Assembly: GCA_023404955.1 (NCBI GenBank)
Contig: JAEXZY010000139.1
Coordinates: forward strand, 1 to 64,000
Length of the DNA: 64,000 nt
Source: Actinomycetes bacterium
Lineage (GTDB): Bacteria > Actinomycetota > Actinomycetes > Mycobacteriales > Mycobacteriaceae
Direction of reading: 5' to 3'
In this document: piece after piece, positions 48,899-57,641 of the stretch
How positions within the stretch are numbered: the first letter of the stretch is position 1
How the letters are laid out: each line of letters begins with the position of its first letter
The notes under the pieces: generated by a model
Databases searched by the model: none
What the model was told of the DNA's origin: nothing
What the model saw: the letters and a program-made list of their open reading frames with translations, nothing else
Translations under genes and position numbers: made by a program

Positions 48899-49759
48899 TC
48901 ACAGCCCGAACATCGCGCGCAGGTCCGCGGTCCGCCACAGCACGATCGCGACGATCAGCACCAAGATCGCCGTGCAGGCGCCGGCCTGGACCGCGGTGCG
49001 CTGGGCCCGCGGCGCGTACGCGAAGGCCGCGGCCACCGCGGCTCCCGTGATCAGCCCGCCGATGTGCCCCTGCCAGCTGATGTTCTGGCCGCTGAACAAG
49101 GGGAAGACGAACGTGAACGCCAGGTTCAGCACGATCACCGCGATGACACCGCGGACGTCCATGTTGAGTTTCTTGCCCACCACAAACGTCGCCCCGAAGA
49201 GTCCGAACACCGCGCCCGAGGCGCCCGCGGTCAACGCATTGAGCGTCAGCAGGTAGGCCAGCGCCGCGCCGCCGAGCGCGCTGAGCAGGTACAGCGCGGT
49301 GAATCGCAGCCGGCCGAGCGCCGCTTCCAGCGGCGGACCCACGAAGTACAGAGCCAGCATGTTGAACGCGATGTGCGTGACCCCGAAATGCAGGAACGCT
49401 GACGTCAGCAGCCGGTACCACTCACCGTCGGCGACCGCGACCGGCCACAGCGCGAGCGCGCGCTCCGTTCCGGGCACCGCCATCTGCAGCACGAACATCG
49501 CCACGTTGAGCCCGATCAGCGTGTACGTGACGACGGGCGTCGTCGACCGGCGCCGGACCGCGCCGAACGGCGTGGTCGCCTGACGAACCGAGCGCACCCC
49601 GGCGCCGACGCATTCGGCGCACTGATGACCGACCGCGGCGCTGTGCATGCACTCCCCGCAGATGAAACGGTTGCAGCGGGTGCAGCGGACGTAGGTCGGC
49701 CGGTCGGGATGCCGGTAGCAGAACGCGGGCGGTGGCGGCGGGTAGCCGGGCTGGTTCAC
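48899..49759 (-). CDS. Rhomboid intramembrane serine protease with N-terminal zinc finger
   Basis: A 286-residue rhomboid. The catalytic dyad is Ser181 (TAGASGAVFGLFGA) and His232 (SWQGHIGGLITGA). The helix 2 region has FLHFGVTHIAFNMLALYFVG. About seven helices begin at residue 75. The N-terminal cytoplasmic segment has a B-box-like Cys/His set (Cys14, His17, Cys26, Cys29, Cys34, Cys37, His46, Cys47/Cys50), which probably binds zinc. Cleavage substrates are unknown. Its start overlaps the stop of the VOC protein gene. Confidence 0.92.
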   Translation of the reverse strand: MNQPGYPPPPPAFCYRHPDRPTYVRCTRCNRFICGECMHSAAVGHQCAECVGAGVRSVRQATTPFGAVRRRSTTPVVTYTLIGLNVAMFVLQMAVPGTERALALWPVAVADGEWYRLLTSAFLHFGVTHIAFNMLALYFVGPPLEAALGRLRFTALYLLSALGGAALAYLLTLNALTAGASGAVFGLFGATFVVGKKLNMDVRGVIAVIVLNLAFTFVFPLFSGQNISWQGHIGGLITGAAVAAAFAYAPRAQRTAVQAGACTAILVLIVAIVLWRTADLRAMFGL

Positions 49760-50160
49760 AGGGTGCCGAACAGTTCGATGTGGTTGCCGTCGGGGTCGGC
49801 GACGAACATGAAGCCCATCCCCGGCACCGGCGCGAATTCGGTCGGTCCCTCGACGATCTGATACGGCGACGCCTCGAAGGCAGCTGCGACCGCACGCAAC
49901 CCGGTGACCCCGATCGTGAAGTACCGCAGCCCGGCCTGAGCACGCCCACCGCCGGGCACGGCGGGCGCAGGCGCGGTGGTGTACGTGACGAGCTTGAGCA
50001 CGCTGGTGCCGAGCGAGTAGCGGCGCTGCGAACCACCCTCGAAATCGATCTCGCCTTGCGGCTCGAGTTCGAGGAACCCTTCATAGAACGCGGTCATCGC
50101 GTCGAGGTTCGTGGTGACGAGCCCCACTTCGATGCCAGGCATCAGCAAATCCAGCTTCAC
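49756..50160 (-). CDS. VOC-superfamily (glyoxalase/dioxygenase-like) protein
   Basis: A 134-residue metal-dependent VOC fold protein with paired beta-alpha-beta-beta-beta modules: MPGIEVGLVTTNLDAMTAFYE, ELEPQGEIDFEGG, GLRYFTIGVTGLRAVAAAFEA, GMGFMFVADPDGNHIELFGTL. The final DPDGNHIELF with Glu is the usual second-module metal ligand motif. Isomerase, lyase and dioxygenase members exist, and the reaction cannot be assigned. It is in the rhomboid operon. Confidence 0.85.
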   Translation of the reverse strand: MKLDLLMPGIEVGLVTTNLDAMTAFYEGFLELEPQGEIDFEGGSQRRYSLGTSVLKLVTYTTAPAPAVPGGGRAQAGLRYFTIGVTGLRAVAAAFEASPYQIVEGPTEFAPVPGMGFMFVADPDGNHIELFGTL

Positions 50161-50441
50161 GCCACCAAATTAGCCGTCGGCACATAACAATTCGGACACA
50201 ACCCAGATCACGATCACCTAAGAAGGCGCCTGGAATCCTGAGAAGCCTCAGTGATGACCCAACGTCAGACGGGGTTTTGAGGGTGTTTTGAGGCCGATAT
50301 CACGCCCCTGCCCTGTAACACCCGCGGGCTGCACGCAGCGTTCCCAACCGGTCCAGTTTGAGCCTGTCGGAACGCGGTTAGCGTGGTTTCCGGGCGGGGA
50401 AATGCACCACCAAACGAGATCTGAGAAGGACCACAATCACC
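50161..50441. other. Upstream region of the hemophore-like gene
   Basis: This 281-base gap has a small hairpin CTGAG-AAGC-CTCAG (50238-50251), a direct repeat GTTTTGAGG at 50274-50282 and 50285-50293 (one helical turn apart), and a possible promoter TTTGAG with a 16-base spacer before TAGCGT near 50379. AGAAGGA precedes the ATG at 50442. I saw no clear iron-box palindrome. Confidence 0.4.
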
Positions 50442-50852
50442 ATGAATTCCAGTGCTATCAGCGTGCGCAAGAATATGGCTCGCGTCGGGGCGGCGGCTGT
50501 CTTCGGCGGACTCGCCATCGCGTCAGCAGCGGCAGTCGCGCCGACCGCGTCGGCCGCTCCGGGCGACGGCTGCACCGCCAGCCAGGTCGCGGGCACCGTG
50601 GGTTCGGCGACCACTGCTGCGCGCCAGTACCTCGACAGCCATCCCGGCGCCAACCAGGTCGTGACGGCCGCGATGCGCCAGCCACGTCCGGACGCCGAGG
50701 CGAACCTGCGGGCCTACTTCACCGCGAACCCGGGTGAGTACTACGACCTGCGGGGCATCCTGGCGCCGATCGGCGACACCCAGCGCACCTGCAACGTCAG
50801 CGTGCTGCCGTCCGATCTGCAGTCGGCCTACAACACCTTCATGGCCGGCTGA
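50442..50852 (+). CDS. Hemophore-related secreted protein
   Basis: A 136-residue exported protein of the mycobacterial hemophore-like family (Rv0203-like). The signal peptide ends after APTASA (about residue 38). The mature helical domain has Cys44 and Cys117, likely a disulfide, and the family pattern RQYLDSHPGANQVV, RAYFTANPGEYYDLRGILAP. Tyrosines in GEYYDLRG are candidate heme contacts by analogy. It may carry heme between outside and membrane transporters. No MmpL partner is adjacent, so heme binding is inference. Confidence 0.8.
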   Translation: MNSSAISVRKNMARVGAAAVFGGLAIASAAAVAPTASAAPGDGCTASQVAGTVGSATTAARQYLDSHPGANQVVTAAMRQPRPDAEANLRAYFTANPGEYYDLRGILAPIGDTQRTCNVSVLPSDLQSAYNTFMAG

Positions 50853-50937
50853 CACGTGCAGTCACCGATGCTGCGGCGGCGGGGTCACGCCCCCCGCCGC
50901 CGCACTTAGACTGGCTTGCTATGAGGCTGGATCTCTC

Positions 50938-51375
50938 ATGACGTTCATGCGCACTGCCACAGTCGCCGCGGTGCTCGCGTGCTCCTGCGTCGCTGCTCCG
51001 GCGGCCCACGCTCAGCCCGCGCCTGCTCCGGCCCCTGCACCGGCAGCTGACGGTCCCAAGACCACGATCGACACCGACGGCTCCTACGCGGTCGGCAAGG
51101 ACATTCTCCCCGGCGTGTACCAGTCCGCCGGGCCGGTCGACGGCGGCGCCTGCTATTGGAAGCGGTCGGCCGGCGACAAGCTGGTCGACAACGCGCTGAC
51201 CAAGAAGCCGGCGTTCGTCCAGATCGACGCCACCGACACATCGTTCACCACCAGCGACTGCCAGGCCTGGCAACTCACCAACGGACCGATGCCGCCTCAG
51301 CCGGGGCCCGGCGATCTGCTGGGTGCGCTGACCCAGGCCATCGGCAGCGGCATGTTCAACGGGGGACCGCGCTGA
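50938..51375 (+). CDS. Secreted protein of unknown function
   Basis: A 145-residue exported protein. Signal peptide MTFMRTATVAAVLACSCVAA, cleaved near AHAQPA, then an Ala/Pro linker and a compact beta-rich domain (TTIDTDGSYAVGKDILPGVY, GGACYWKRSAGDKLVDN, DSFTTSDCQAW-like segment) with two cysteines. The PGVYQSAGP...CYWKR pattern resembles small secreted mycobacterial domains of unknown role. It overlaps the next gene (CTGA), implying coupling to the hydrolase. An alternative start is the second Met, three codons later. Confidence 0.65.
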   Translation: MTFMRTATVAAVLACSCVAAPAAHAQPAPAPAPAPAADGPKTTIDTDGSYAVGKDILPGVYQSAGPVDGGACYWKRSAGDKLVDNALTKKPAFVQIDATDTSFTTSDCQAWQLTNGPMPPQPGPGDLLGALTQAIGSGMFNGGPR

Positions 51376-52622
51376 GCCCAGCCGCGGGAACCGTCGACGG
51401 CCGCATCGCCGTCCCCGCCGACCTCGACGCCGTGACGTCGGTCGGCGCCGAAGACCACACGGGGGTCGACCCCGCCGCCGTCGAGCGGATCTGGCAGGCG
51501 GCCCGGCACTGGTACACCGCGGGTATGCAGCCGGCGATCCAGGTGTGCATCCGCCGCGACGGCCGCACCGTGCTCGACCGCGCGATCGGGCACGCGCGCG
51601 GCAACGGACCCGCCGACCCGCCGGACGCCGAGAAGGTCGTCGTCGGCACCGACACCCCGTTCTGCGTCTACTCCGCGGCCAAGGCCATCACCACCACCGT
51701 CGCGCACATGCTCGTCGAGCGCGGCGTGTTCTCCCTCGACGACCGCGTGTGCGACTACCTGCCGACCTACACCAGCCACGGCAAGGACCGCACCACCATC
51801 CGGCATGTGATGACGCACAGCGCGGGCGTCCCGTTCGCCACTGGGCCCCGGCCCGACCTGCGCCGCATGAACGACAGCGAGTACGCCCGCGAGATGCTGG
51901 GCCAGCTGAAGCCGATCCATCCCCCCGGGCTGGTGCACATCTACCACGGCCTCACCTGGGGTCCGCTGATGCGCGAGATCATCGGTGCCGCGGCCGGCCG
52001 CAACATCCGCGACATCCTGCACGACGAGATCCTGGCCCCGCTCGGCTTCCGGTGGACGAACTACGGTGTTGCGGCGCAGGATGTTCCGTTGGTGGCGCCC
52101 AGCCATGTCACCGGAAAGCCCCTTCCCCCGCCGATCGCGAAGGCGTTCAAGATCGCCGTCGGCGGCACACCGCAGCGGATCATCCCGTTCTCCAACACAC
52201 CCGAATTCCTCACGAGCGTGATCCCGTCCTCGAGCACGGTGTCGAATGCCAACGAGCTGTCGCGGTTCGCCGAGATCCTTTGCCGCGGCGGTGAACTCGA
52301 TGGTGTGCGGGTGATGTCACCGACGACGCTGCAGGCCGCCACCCGGCAGGCGCGGCGGCTGCGGCCCGATCTGGCGACCGGCTTGGCACCTATGCGCTGG
52401 GGTACCGGATACATGTTGGGCTCGAAGCGTTTCGGTCCGTTCGGCCGCGACGCCGAGGGCGCATTCGGGCACACCGGCCTCACCGACATCGCGGTGTGGG
52501 CCGATCCGCAGCGAGCGCTGTCGGTGGCAGTGGTCAGCAGCGGCAAGCCGAGTGGACACAAAGAGGCGAAACGCTATCCGCAACTGCTGGACCGCATCAA
52601 CGCCGAGATGGCTCGGGTCTGA
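51372..52622 (+). CDS. Beta-lactamase-like serine hydrolase (LipE/EstB type)
   Basis: A hydrolase of about 416 residues in the class C beta-lactamase/esterase fold. The nucleophile motif is SAAK (FCVYSAAKAITT, S-x-x-K). The YxN-like motif is near IYHGLTWGPL, and the third motif HTGLTDIAVW (H-x-G) is near residue 365. The length matches mycobacterial LipE-type esterases. The frame offers a CTG at 51372, overlapping the previous stop, or a GTG at 51432 (396 residues); the CTG gives the fuller N-terminus. It has no signal peptide and is probably an esterase acting on lipid or cell-wall substrates. Confidence 0.82.
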   Translation: MSPAAGTVDGRIAVPADLDAVTSVGAEDHTGVDPAAVERIWQAARHWYTAGMQPAIQVCIRRDGRTVLDRAIGHARGNGPADPPDAEKVVVGTDTPFCVYSAAKAITTTVAHMLVERGVFSLDDRVCDYLPTYTSHGKDRTTIRHVMTHSAGVPFATGPRPDLRRMNDSEYAREMLGQLKPIHPPGLVHIYHGLTWGPLMREIIGAAAGRNIRDILHDEILAPLGFRWTNYGVAAQDVPLVAPSHVTGKPLPPPIAKAFKIAVGGTPQRIIPFSNTPEFLTSVIPSSSTVSNANELSRFAEILCRGGELDGVRVMSPTTLQAATRQARRLRPDLATGLAPMRWGTGYMLGSKRFGPFGRDAEGAFGHTGLTDIAVWADPQRALSVAVVSSGKPSGHKEAKRYPQLLDRINAEMARV

Positions 52623-52649
52623 TCACCGTATCCAGCGGGGCGGACGCGC

Positions 52650-54806
52650 TCAGAGCAGCGCCTCCACCGTGATCGGTAGCTCCGTCACCCGCCGGCCCGT
52701 CGCGTTGAAGACGGCGTTCGCGATCGCCGCAGGCACGCCGACGATCACCACCTCCCCCAGCCCTTTGACCCCGATGGGATCGGCGATCATGTCCTCCCCG
52801 GTGAGGAACTCGGCATCGAGTTCGGGCACATCGGCGTTGACGGGGACCAGGTAATCGGCCATGTTGGCGTTGACGATCCGGCCGTCGCGGTGGTCGAGGT
52901 GGGTGGCCTCCAGCAGCGCCATCCCGATGCCGCCCACCATGCCGCCGATGGCCTGGCTGTGCGCCAGCATCGGGTTGATCACCCGTCCGGCGTCGTAGCA
53001 CCCGTAGATGCGGCGCACCCGCACCGTCCCGAGCAGCTCGTCGACCGCGACCTCGGCGAAGACCGCGCCGTAAGCGTTCATCGAGAAGCGGGTGTTCGCG
53101 TCGTCCGGCACCCAGTCGTATTGCGCCTCCACATGCGGCCAGCCGCGCCGTCGCAGCAGCTCCTGGTAGGACTCACCACGGCCAGGATCTGCCCGCGCTG
53201 ACATCCGGCCGTCGGTGACCATGACGGCCTCGGGAGCCAGACCGTTCAGTGGCGAGGCGGGATCCACCACTGCGGTCCGGACCAGCCGGTCCCGGAGCAT
53301 CACGCCGGCGTGCTGGACGGCCGACCCGACGCTGGCCATGGTCATGGACCCGGCGTGGATCGGCGCGGGCGGCATCCGCGAGTCCCCGAGGTCGAAGCGA
53401 ACGCGAGTCATGGGTACGCCCAGGGCGTCCGCGGCCATCTGGGTCATCGAGGTGTAGGTGCCCGGCCCCATGTCGCTCGTGGCGGTGTCGAACTCGGCCG
53501 TGCCGTCGGAGTTCATCATCGCGTGCACCGAGCACCGGCTGCGGTTGGTGTGGTAAATCGCTGCGGCCGTGCCCATTCCGATCAATTGGGCGCCGTCGCG
53601 CACCGTCCGCGGTTGCTGACTGCGGCGCGACCAGCCGAACGCCGCGGCACCCTGGGTGAAGCACTCGGTGAGCCGCCGGGTGGAGAACGGCCGCCCCTCC
53701 TCCTGATCGCGGTCGGGCTCGTTGCGGCGGCGCAACTCGATAGGGTCGATACCGAGCCGGTGCGCCAGATCATCCATACCCGACTCCAGCGCGAAGGCGC
53801 CGGTGGTGTCGCCCGGACCGCGCATGTAGGTCGGTGAGTTGACGTCCAGCGGCACCACCCGGTAGGTCGATCGCATGTTCGGGGCGGCGTACTGCATCCG
53901 CGGCGCACCGACGATGCCGTCCTCGTAGCCGATGTCGCGCGAGGTCTCGACCCGTCCGTCGTGGACGATCACCGAGATGCGTCCCGTGCGGTCGGCGCCG
54001 ATGGCCAGCCGCTGTCGGCTCGTCGGCCGGTACCCGACGGTCGTGTAGAACTGCTTGCGCGTCAGCATCAGCTTGACCGGGCGGCGGAGCTGCCTGGCCG
54101 CGAACGCCGCCAAGAGCTGGTGCGGCCAGACCCGGCCCGCCGAGCCGAACGCGCCGCCGACGAACGGCGAGATCAGCCGCACCTTTTCGGCGGGCAAGCC
54201 GAACGCCTCGGCGTAGGCCGTCTGGGACCGGGCGACCGCCTGGGTCTTGTCCCAGACGGTCAGCCCGTCGCCGTCCCAGCGGGCGATGGTGGCGGGGATC
54301 TCCATCGAGTTGTGGTTGTTGCGCTCGATGGCGTACGTCAGGTCGGACACCACCGCGGCGGTCCGCAGCGCCGTGTCGGCATCACCTCGGGTGTAGTCCG
54401 TGGTGCGGGTGCTCGGTTGCGGAACCGCTTGCGGCGCATCGATATCGGTCACCGAAGGTGCCGGCGAATAATCGACGGTGACCAGAGACGCGGCGTGGGC
54501 GGCGGCCTCCAGCGTGCTGGCCACGACGATCGCCACCGGTTGGCCGAACGAGGAAACCTGCCGGGGGTCGTAGGCGAGCTCTACTCCTGTGAAGTCGGTG
54601 AGGACGGCCACCACGTCCGGTTGACGGCTCGCCGCGCCGGCGTCGACGCGCCCAACGCCTCCCCGGGCCACGGTCGCGCCGACGAGGACGGCGTGCAGCA
54701 AGTCCGGGATCGGATGGTCGGCCGCGTAGGCGGCCTTGCCGGTCACCTTCAGGCGTCCGTCGACCCGGGTGATCGGTTGTCCGGCGGCTGGCCGGGACCC
54801 CGTCAC
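52650..54806 (-). CDS. Xanthine-dehydrogenase-family molybdopterin subunit (PaoC-like)
   Basis: A 718-residue large subunit of a molybdenum hydroxylase. The N-terminal Ald_Xan_dh region is RVDGRLKVTGKAAYAADHPI, then VALTRKQFYTT-like LMLTRKQFYTTVGY, GGAFGSAGRVWPHQLLAAFAA (Moco contact), DMGPGTYTSMTQMAADALG and the C-terminal VKGLGEVVIVGVPAAIANA whose Glu (near 683) is the catalytic base. The GTG start overlaps the FAD subunit stop (GTGA). It completes a three-subunit aldehyde- or heterocycle-oxidising enzyme with the next two genes. Confidence 0.92.
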   Translation of the reverse strand: MTGSRPAAGQPITRVDGRLKVTGKAAYAADHPIPDLLHAVLVGATVARGGVGRVDAGAASRQPDVVAVLTDFTGVELAYDPRQVSSFGQPVAIVVASTLEAAAHAASLVTVDYSPAPSVTDIDAPQAVPQPSTRTTDYTRGDADTALRTAAVVSDLTYAIERNNHNSMEIPATIARWDGDGLTVWDKTQAVARSQTAYAEAFGLPAEKVRLISPFVGGAFGSAGRVWPHQLLAAFAARQLRRPVKLMLTRKQFYTTVGYRPTSRQRLAIGADRTGRISVIVHDGRVETSRDIGYEDGIVGAPRMQYAAPNMRSTYRVVPLDVNSPTYMRGPGDTTGAFALESGMDDLAHRLGIDPIELRRRNEPDRDQEEGRPFSTRRLTECFTQGAAAFGWSRRSQQPRTVRDGAQLIGMGTAAAIYHTNRSRCSVHAMMNSDGTAEFDTATSDMGPGTYTSMTQMAADALGVPMTRVRFDLGDSRMPPAPIHAGSMTMASVGSAVQHAGVMLRDRLVRTAVVDPASPLNGLAPEAVMVTDGRMSARADPGRGESYQELLRRRGWPHVEAQYDWVPDDANTRFSMNAYGAVFAEVAVDELLGTVRVRRIYGCYDAGRVINPMLAHSQAIGGMVGGIGMALLEATHLDHRDGRIVNANMADYLVPVNADVPELDAEFLTGEDMIADPIGVKGLGEVVIVGVPAAIANAVFNATGRRVTELPITVEALL

Positions 54807-55780
54807 GCCACACCGGCCACGGTAGCGAGCTGCCGTTCGACGGTCCGTTTGACCAGTTCGACCTTGAACCCGTTCTCGGACAGCGGCTTTGCGCCGTCGG
54901 CGGCCGAGGCAGCTGCTACCGACCAGAGCCGGGCGCTGGGACGCTGTCCGGCCAGCGCAACCTCGACCGACGGCAGCCGCCAGGGCACCGTGCCGACACC
55001 TCCCACCGCGACCCGGGCGCTGCGGATCACCCCGCCCGACAAGTCCATCGCCACCGCAGCCGAGGTCAACGCGAACTCGTAGGACTCCCGGTCGCGGACC
55101 TTGAGATAACCCGACCGTGCGGCCGCCGCCGTCACCGGCACCTCGAGGGCGACGATCAGCGCTCCGGCCGGCAGATTGTGCTCCTGGTCGGGCCGGCGGC
55201 CCGGTTGACGGAAGAAGTCGGCCAGCCGGATCGTCTGCTCACCGTCACCGCCCCGGACGACGACGGCGGCGTCGAGAGCCACCAGCGCCACCGCGAGGTC
55301 GGACGGGTGGGTGGCGACGCACGCGTCGCTGGTCCCGAGAATGGCGTGGTGGCGATTGCGGCCACCGATGGCGGAGCAGCCGGCGCCCGGGGTGCGCCGG
55401 TTGCACGCCGCGGTCACGTCGCGGAAGTACAGGCACCTCGGCCGCTGCATCAGATTGCCGCCGATCGATGCCATGTTGCGCAGTTGCGCCGAGGCGCTGA
55501 GTTCCAGGGCCTGGGTGATGACCGGGAACCGCTGCCGCACCTCGGCATGCGCGGCCAGCTCCGACATCCGCACCAACGCACCGACGCGCAGCCGGGTCGC
55601 ATCGAGTGAGATGTCGCGGTACGGCAGGGCATTGATGTCGACGACCGCGTCCGGGCGCTCGACGGTCTCGCGCATCAGGTCGATCAGCGTGGTGCCACCG
55701 GCGATGTAACGGGCGCCGGTGGCGCCCGCTTCGAGCGCCGCGGCTTCGTCGGCGGCCTTGGAGAAGGCGAACGGAAACAC
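54803..55780 (-). CDS. FAD/4Fe-4S subunit of the molybdenum hydroxylase (PaoB-like)
   Basis: A 325-residue PCMH-type FAD-binding subunit. The FAD motif is GARYIAGGTTLIDLMRETVERP with a second at IGGNLMQRPRCLYF. A four-cysteine loop (Cys in RPRCLYF, TAACNRRT, GAGCSAIGG, SDACVATHPSD) matches the extra [4Fe-4S] site of periplasmic PaoB-type aldehyde oxidoreductases, which classical xanthine dehydrogenase lacks. The C-terminal CO-dehydrogenase flavoprotein domain follows. The GTG start (55780) lies 5 bases after the 2Fe-2S gene stop. It relays electrons between the 2Fe-2S subunit and molybdopterin. Confidence 0.88.
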   Translation of the reverse strand: MFPFAFSKAADEAAALEAGATGARYIAGGTTLIDLMRETVERPDAVVDINALPYRDISLDATRLRVGALVRMSELAAHAEVRQRFPVITQALELSASAQLRNMASIGGNLMQRPRCLYFRDVTAACNRRTPGAGCSAIGGRNRHHAILGTSDACVATHPSDLAVALVALDAAVVVRGGDGEQTIRLADFFRQPGRRPDQEHNLPAGALIVALEVPVTAAAARSGYLKVRDRESYEFALTSAAVAMDLSGGVIRSARVAVGGVGTVPWRLPSVEVALAGQRPSARLWSVAAASAADGAKPLSENGFKVELVKRTVERQLATVAGVA

Positions 55781-55785
55781 GGCCG

Positions 55786-56427
55786 CTATCCCGCGCCGGC
55801 CGCTTTGGTGACGGCAACGACGATGTTGGTGTAGGCGCCGCAGCGACAGATGTTGCCGCTCATCCACTCTCGGATCTCGGCGGGTGAGCCGGTGTGGCCC
55901 TCCCGGATACAGGCCACCCCCGACACGATCTGCCCGGCGGTGCAGAAGCCGCACTGGAAGGCGTCCTCGTCGATGAAGGCCTGCTGCAGCGGGTGCAGCC
56001 GGCCGTCGGTTTCCAGGCCCTCGATGGTCGTGATGTCGGCCCCGTCGTGCATCACCGCCAAGGTCAGGCACGAGTTCACCCGCTGCCCGTCGACCAGGAT
56101 GGTGCACGCGCCGCAGGCGCCCTGATCGCAGCCCTTCTTCGTGCCCGGCAGACCCGCGCGCTCGCGCAGCATGTCGAGCAGCGACGTGCGGTTGTCGACC
56201 GCGATCCGGCGTTCCTCGCCGTGGATCCTCAACGTGACGTCGGTGGTGCCGGCCGGACCTGCGGCGGGTTCGCCGTCGCCCTCGTCGTCACTGCACCCGG
56301 CGAGTACAGAGCCGCCGACGAAGACGCCGCCGACGACGGCGGTGGTCCCCACGAACGTCCTGCGGTTCATCCACACCGGGTGCCCATGGGCCGGGGGCGT
56401 GTCGTCGTTGCCTGTGTTCTCGTCCAC
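55786..56427 (-). CDS. 2Fe-2S subunit with Tat-lipoprotein signal (PaoA-like)
   Basis: A 213-residue small subunit. The N-terminal MNRRTFVGTTAVVGGVFVGG carries a twin-arginine pair, and a lipobox SVLAGC follows, so the complex is probably Tat-exported and lipid-anchored. The ferredoxin-like first cluster has CDQGACGACTILVDGQRVNSC; the second has CGFCTAGQIVSG and ICRCGAY. The GTG at 56427 keeps a 19-residue leader before the Met-Asn-Arg-Arg; the ATG at 56370 would begin exactly there and looks more natural for a signal. It is first in the three-gene operon. Electron acceptor is unknown. Confidence 0.88.
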   Translation of the reverse strand: MDENTGNDDTPPAHGHPVWMNRRTFVGTTAVVGGVFVGGSVLAGCSDDEGDGEPAAGPAGTTDVTLRIHGEERRIAVDNRTSLLDMLRERAGLPGTKKGCDQGACGACTILVDGQRVNSCLTLAVMHDGADITTIEGLETDGRLHPLQQAFIDEDAFQCGFCTAGQIVSGVACIREGHTGSPAEIREWMSGNICRCGAYTNIVVAVTKAAGAG

Positions 56428-56534
56428 TGCTCCCCACAGTAGGCGCGGTGTCGGGCGTGGCCGCTCGACGCATAGAGAACTCACAGACACGTCAGATGCC
56501 CCGCGGGTCACGCGGGGCATCTGCGGGTCGTGCT

Positions 56535-57641
56535 CTATTCGTTGTAGCCGAAGATCGCGTTCCAGGCCTTCTGGTCTTCGGGGGCGTTGGTAATGGAGTC
56601 CGCCGGGGTGATCCGATGCACGCGCGGATCGTCGAAGTCGGGCAACGACACTCCCCGCACCTGCGGTGCCGGCACGTCGGCGCGCACCGAGTACTCGCCG
56701 ATGTCGCGCAGCACGTTCTGGCCACGCTTGGACAGGTTCCAGTTCATGAACACCTTGCCTGCTGCGACATGGCGCGCCGTCGACGCGAGACCCGTGTAGT
56801 AGTCGTAGGCGGTGACACCCTCGGGCGGCACGACGAATTTGACGGGCGCGTTCTCGTTGATCGCGATGTTGACGCTGCTCACCACCACGGTGCCTGCCTC
56901 GATCTCACCGCGAGCCAGCGCATCGAGCTCCGCGCCGAGGGAGTCGAAAACCCTTGTCCGGCCGGCATAGTCGCGCAGGAAGTCGTCGCCCAACACCTCG
57001 CGCTGGAACCGGGTGAGCGCCAGCGCGCTGCCGCCCGCTCCGGCCTGGGCGATGCCGAGCTTGCCGTCCCAGCGTGGATCCAGCAGGGACTTCCACGCGG
57101 TGGGTGCGGCGTCCTTGTCGATCATCGCGGTGTTGTACCCGAACGTGTAGATCGGATCGAACGTGCGGTAGTAGGCACCGCCGTCGAAGACCACGTCGTC
57201 CCGCAGGTTCACCGCGGTCGACGGTGTGTACGGCGCGAACACGCCGCGCTTGCTGAGCCCGGAGACGAATCCCGCGTCGGAGATCCGCACCACGTCGGCG
57301 TTGAGCTTGCCCGCCCCGTACTCGGCGACCAGGCGCTCGTAGAGGCGGTTCGGCGTCAACCGGATCAGCTTGACGTCAAGGCCCGTATCGGCCTCGAACT
57401 GCTCGAGCACGGTGGCTTCGCTGTCCTGGGTGTAGCCGCTGTAGAGCACCAGCCCGCCTTCGGCCTGGGCCGCCTTCCACAGTGCCGGATCGGCGATGGT
57501 CTCCCCGTCAATCACCAGCTCACCGTCGCGCTGGATCGACTCGGCCGGCTTGGCCAGGGGCGGGGCCTCCGGCGGCGGGGAGCAGGCGGCCAGGCCCGCA
57601 CCGACCACCACGGCCGCCAGCAGGGTGCTGAACTTCTTCAT
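56535..57641 (-). CDS. ABC importer solute-binding lipoprotein (ferric-iron family type)
   Basis: A 368-residue binding protein. Lipobox GAGLAACSPP (Cys20). Two-lobe fold: GGLVLYSGYTQDSEATVLEQFEADTGLDVKLI, ERLVAEYGAGKLNADVVRI, YYRTFDPIYTFGYNTAMI, AGAGGSALALTRFQREVLGDDF, TVVVSSVNIAINENAPVKFV, EGVTAYDYYTGLASTARH. This is the FbpA/AfuA-type family 1 fold. The neighbouring PrpF-like isomerase makes a carboxylate ligand as likely as iron. Its start overlaps the fused permease (ATGA order downstream). Confidence 0.88.
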   Translation of the reverse strand: MKKFSTLLAAVVVGAGLAACSPPPEAPPLAKPAESIQRDGELVIDGETIADPALWKAAQAEGGLVLYSGYTQDSEATVLEQFEADTGLDVKLIRLTPNRLYERLVAEYGAGKLNADVVRISDAGFVSGLSKRGVFAPYTPSTAVNLRDDVVFDGGAYYRTFDPIYTFGYNTAMIDKDAAPTAWKSLLDPRWDGKLGIAQAGAGGSALALTRFQREVLGDDFLRDYAGRTRVFDSLGAELDALARGEIEAGTVVVSSVNIAINENAPVKFVVPPEGVTAYDYYTGLASTARHVAAGKVFMNWNLSKRGQNVLRDIGEYSVRADVPAPQVRGVSLPDFDDPRVHRITPADSITNAPEDQKAWNAIFGYNE

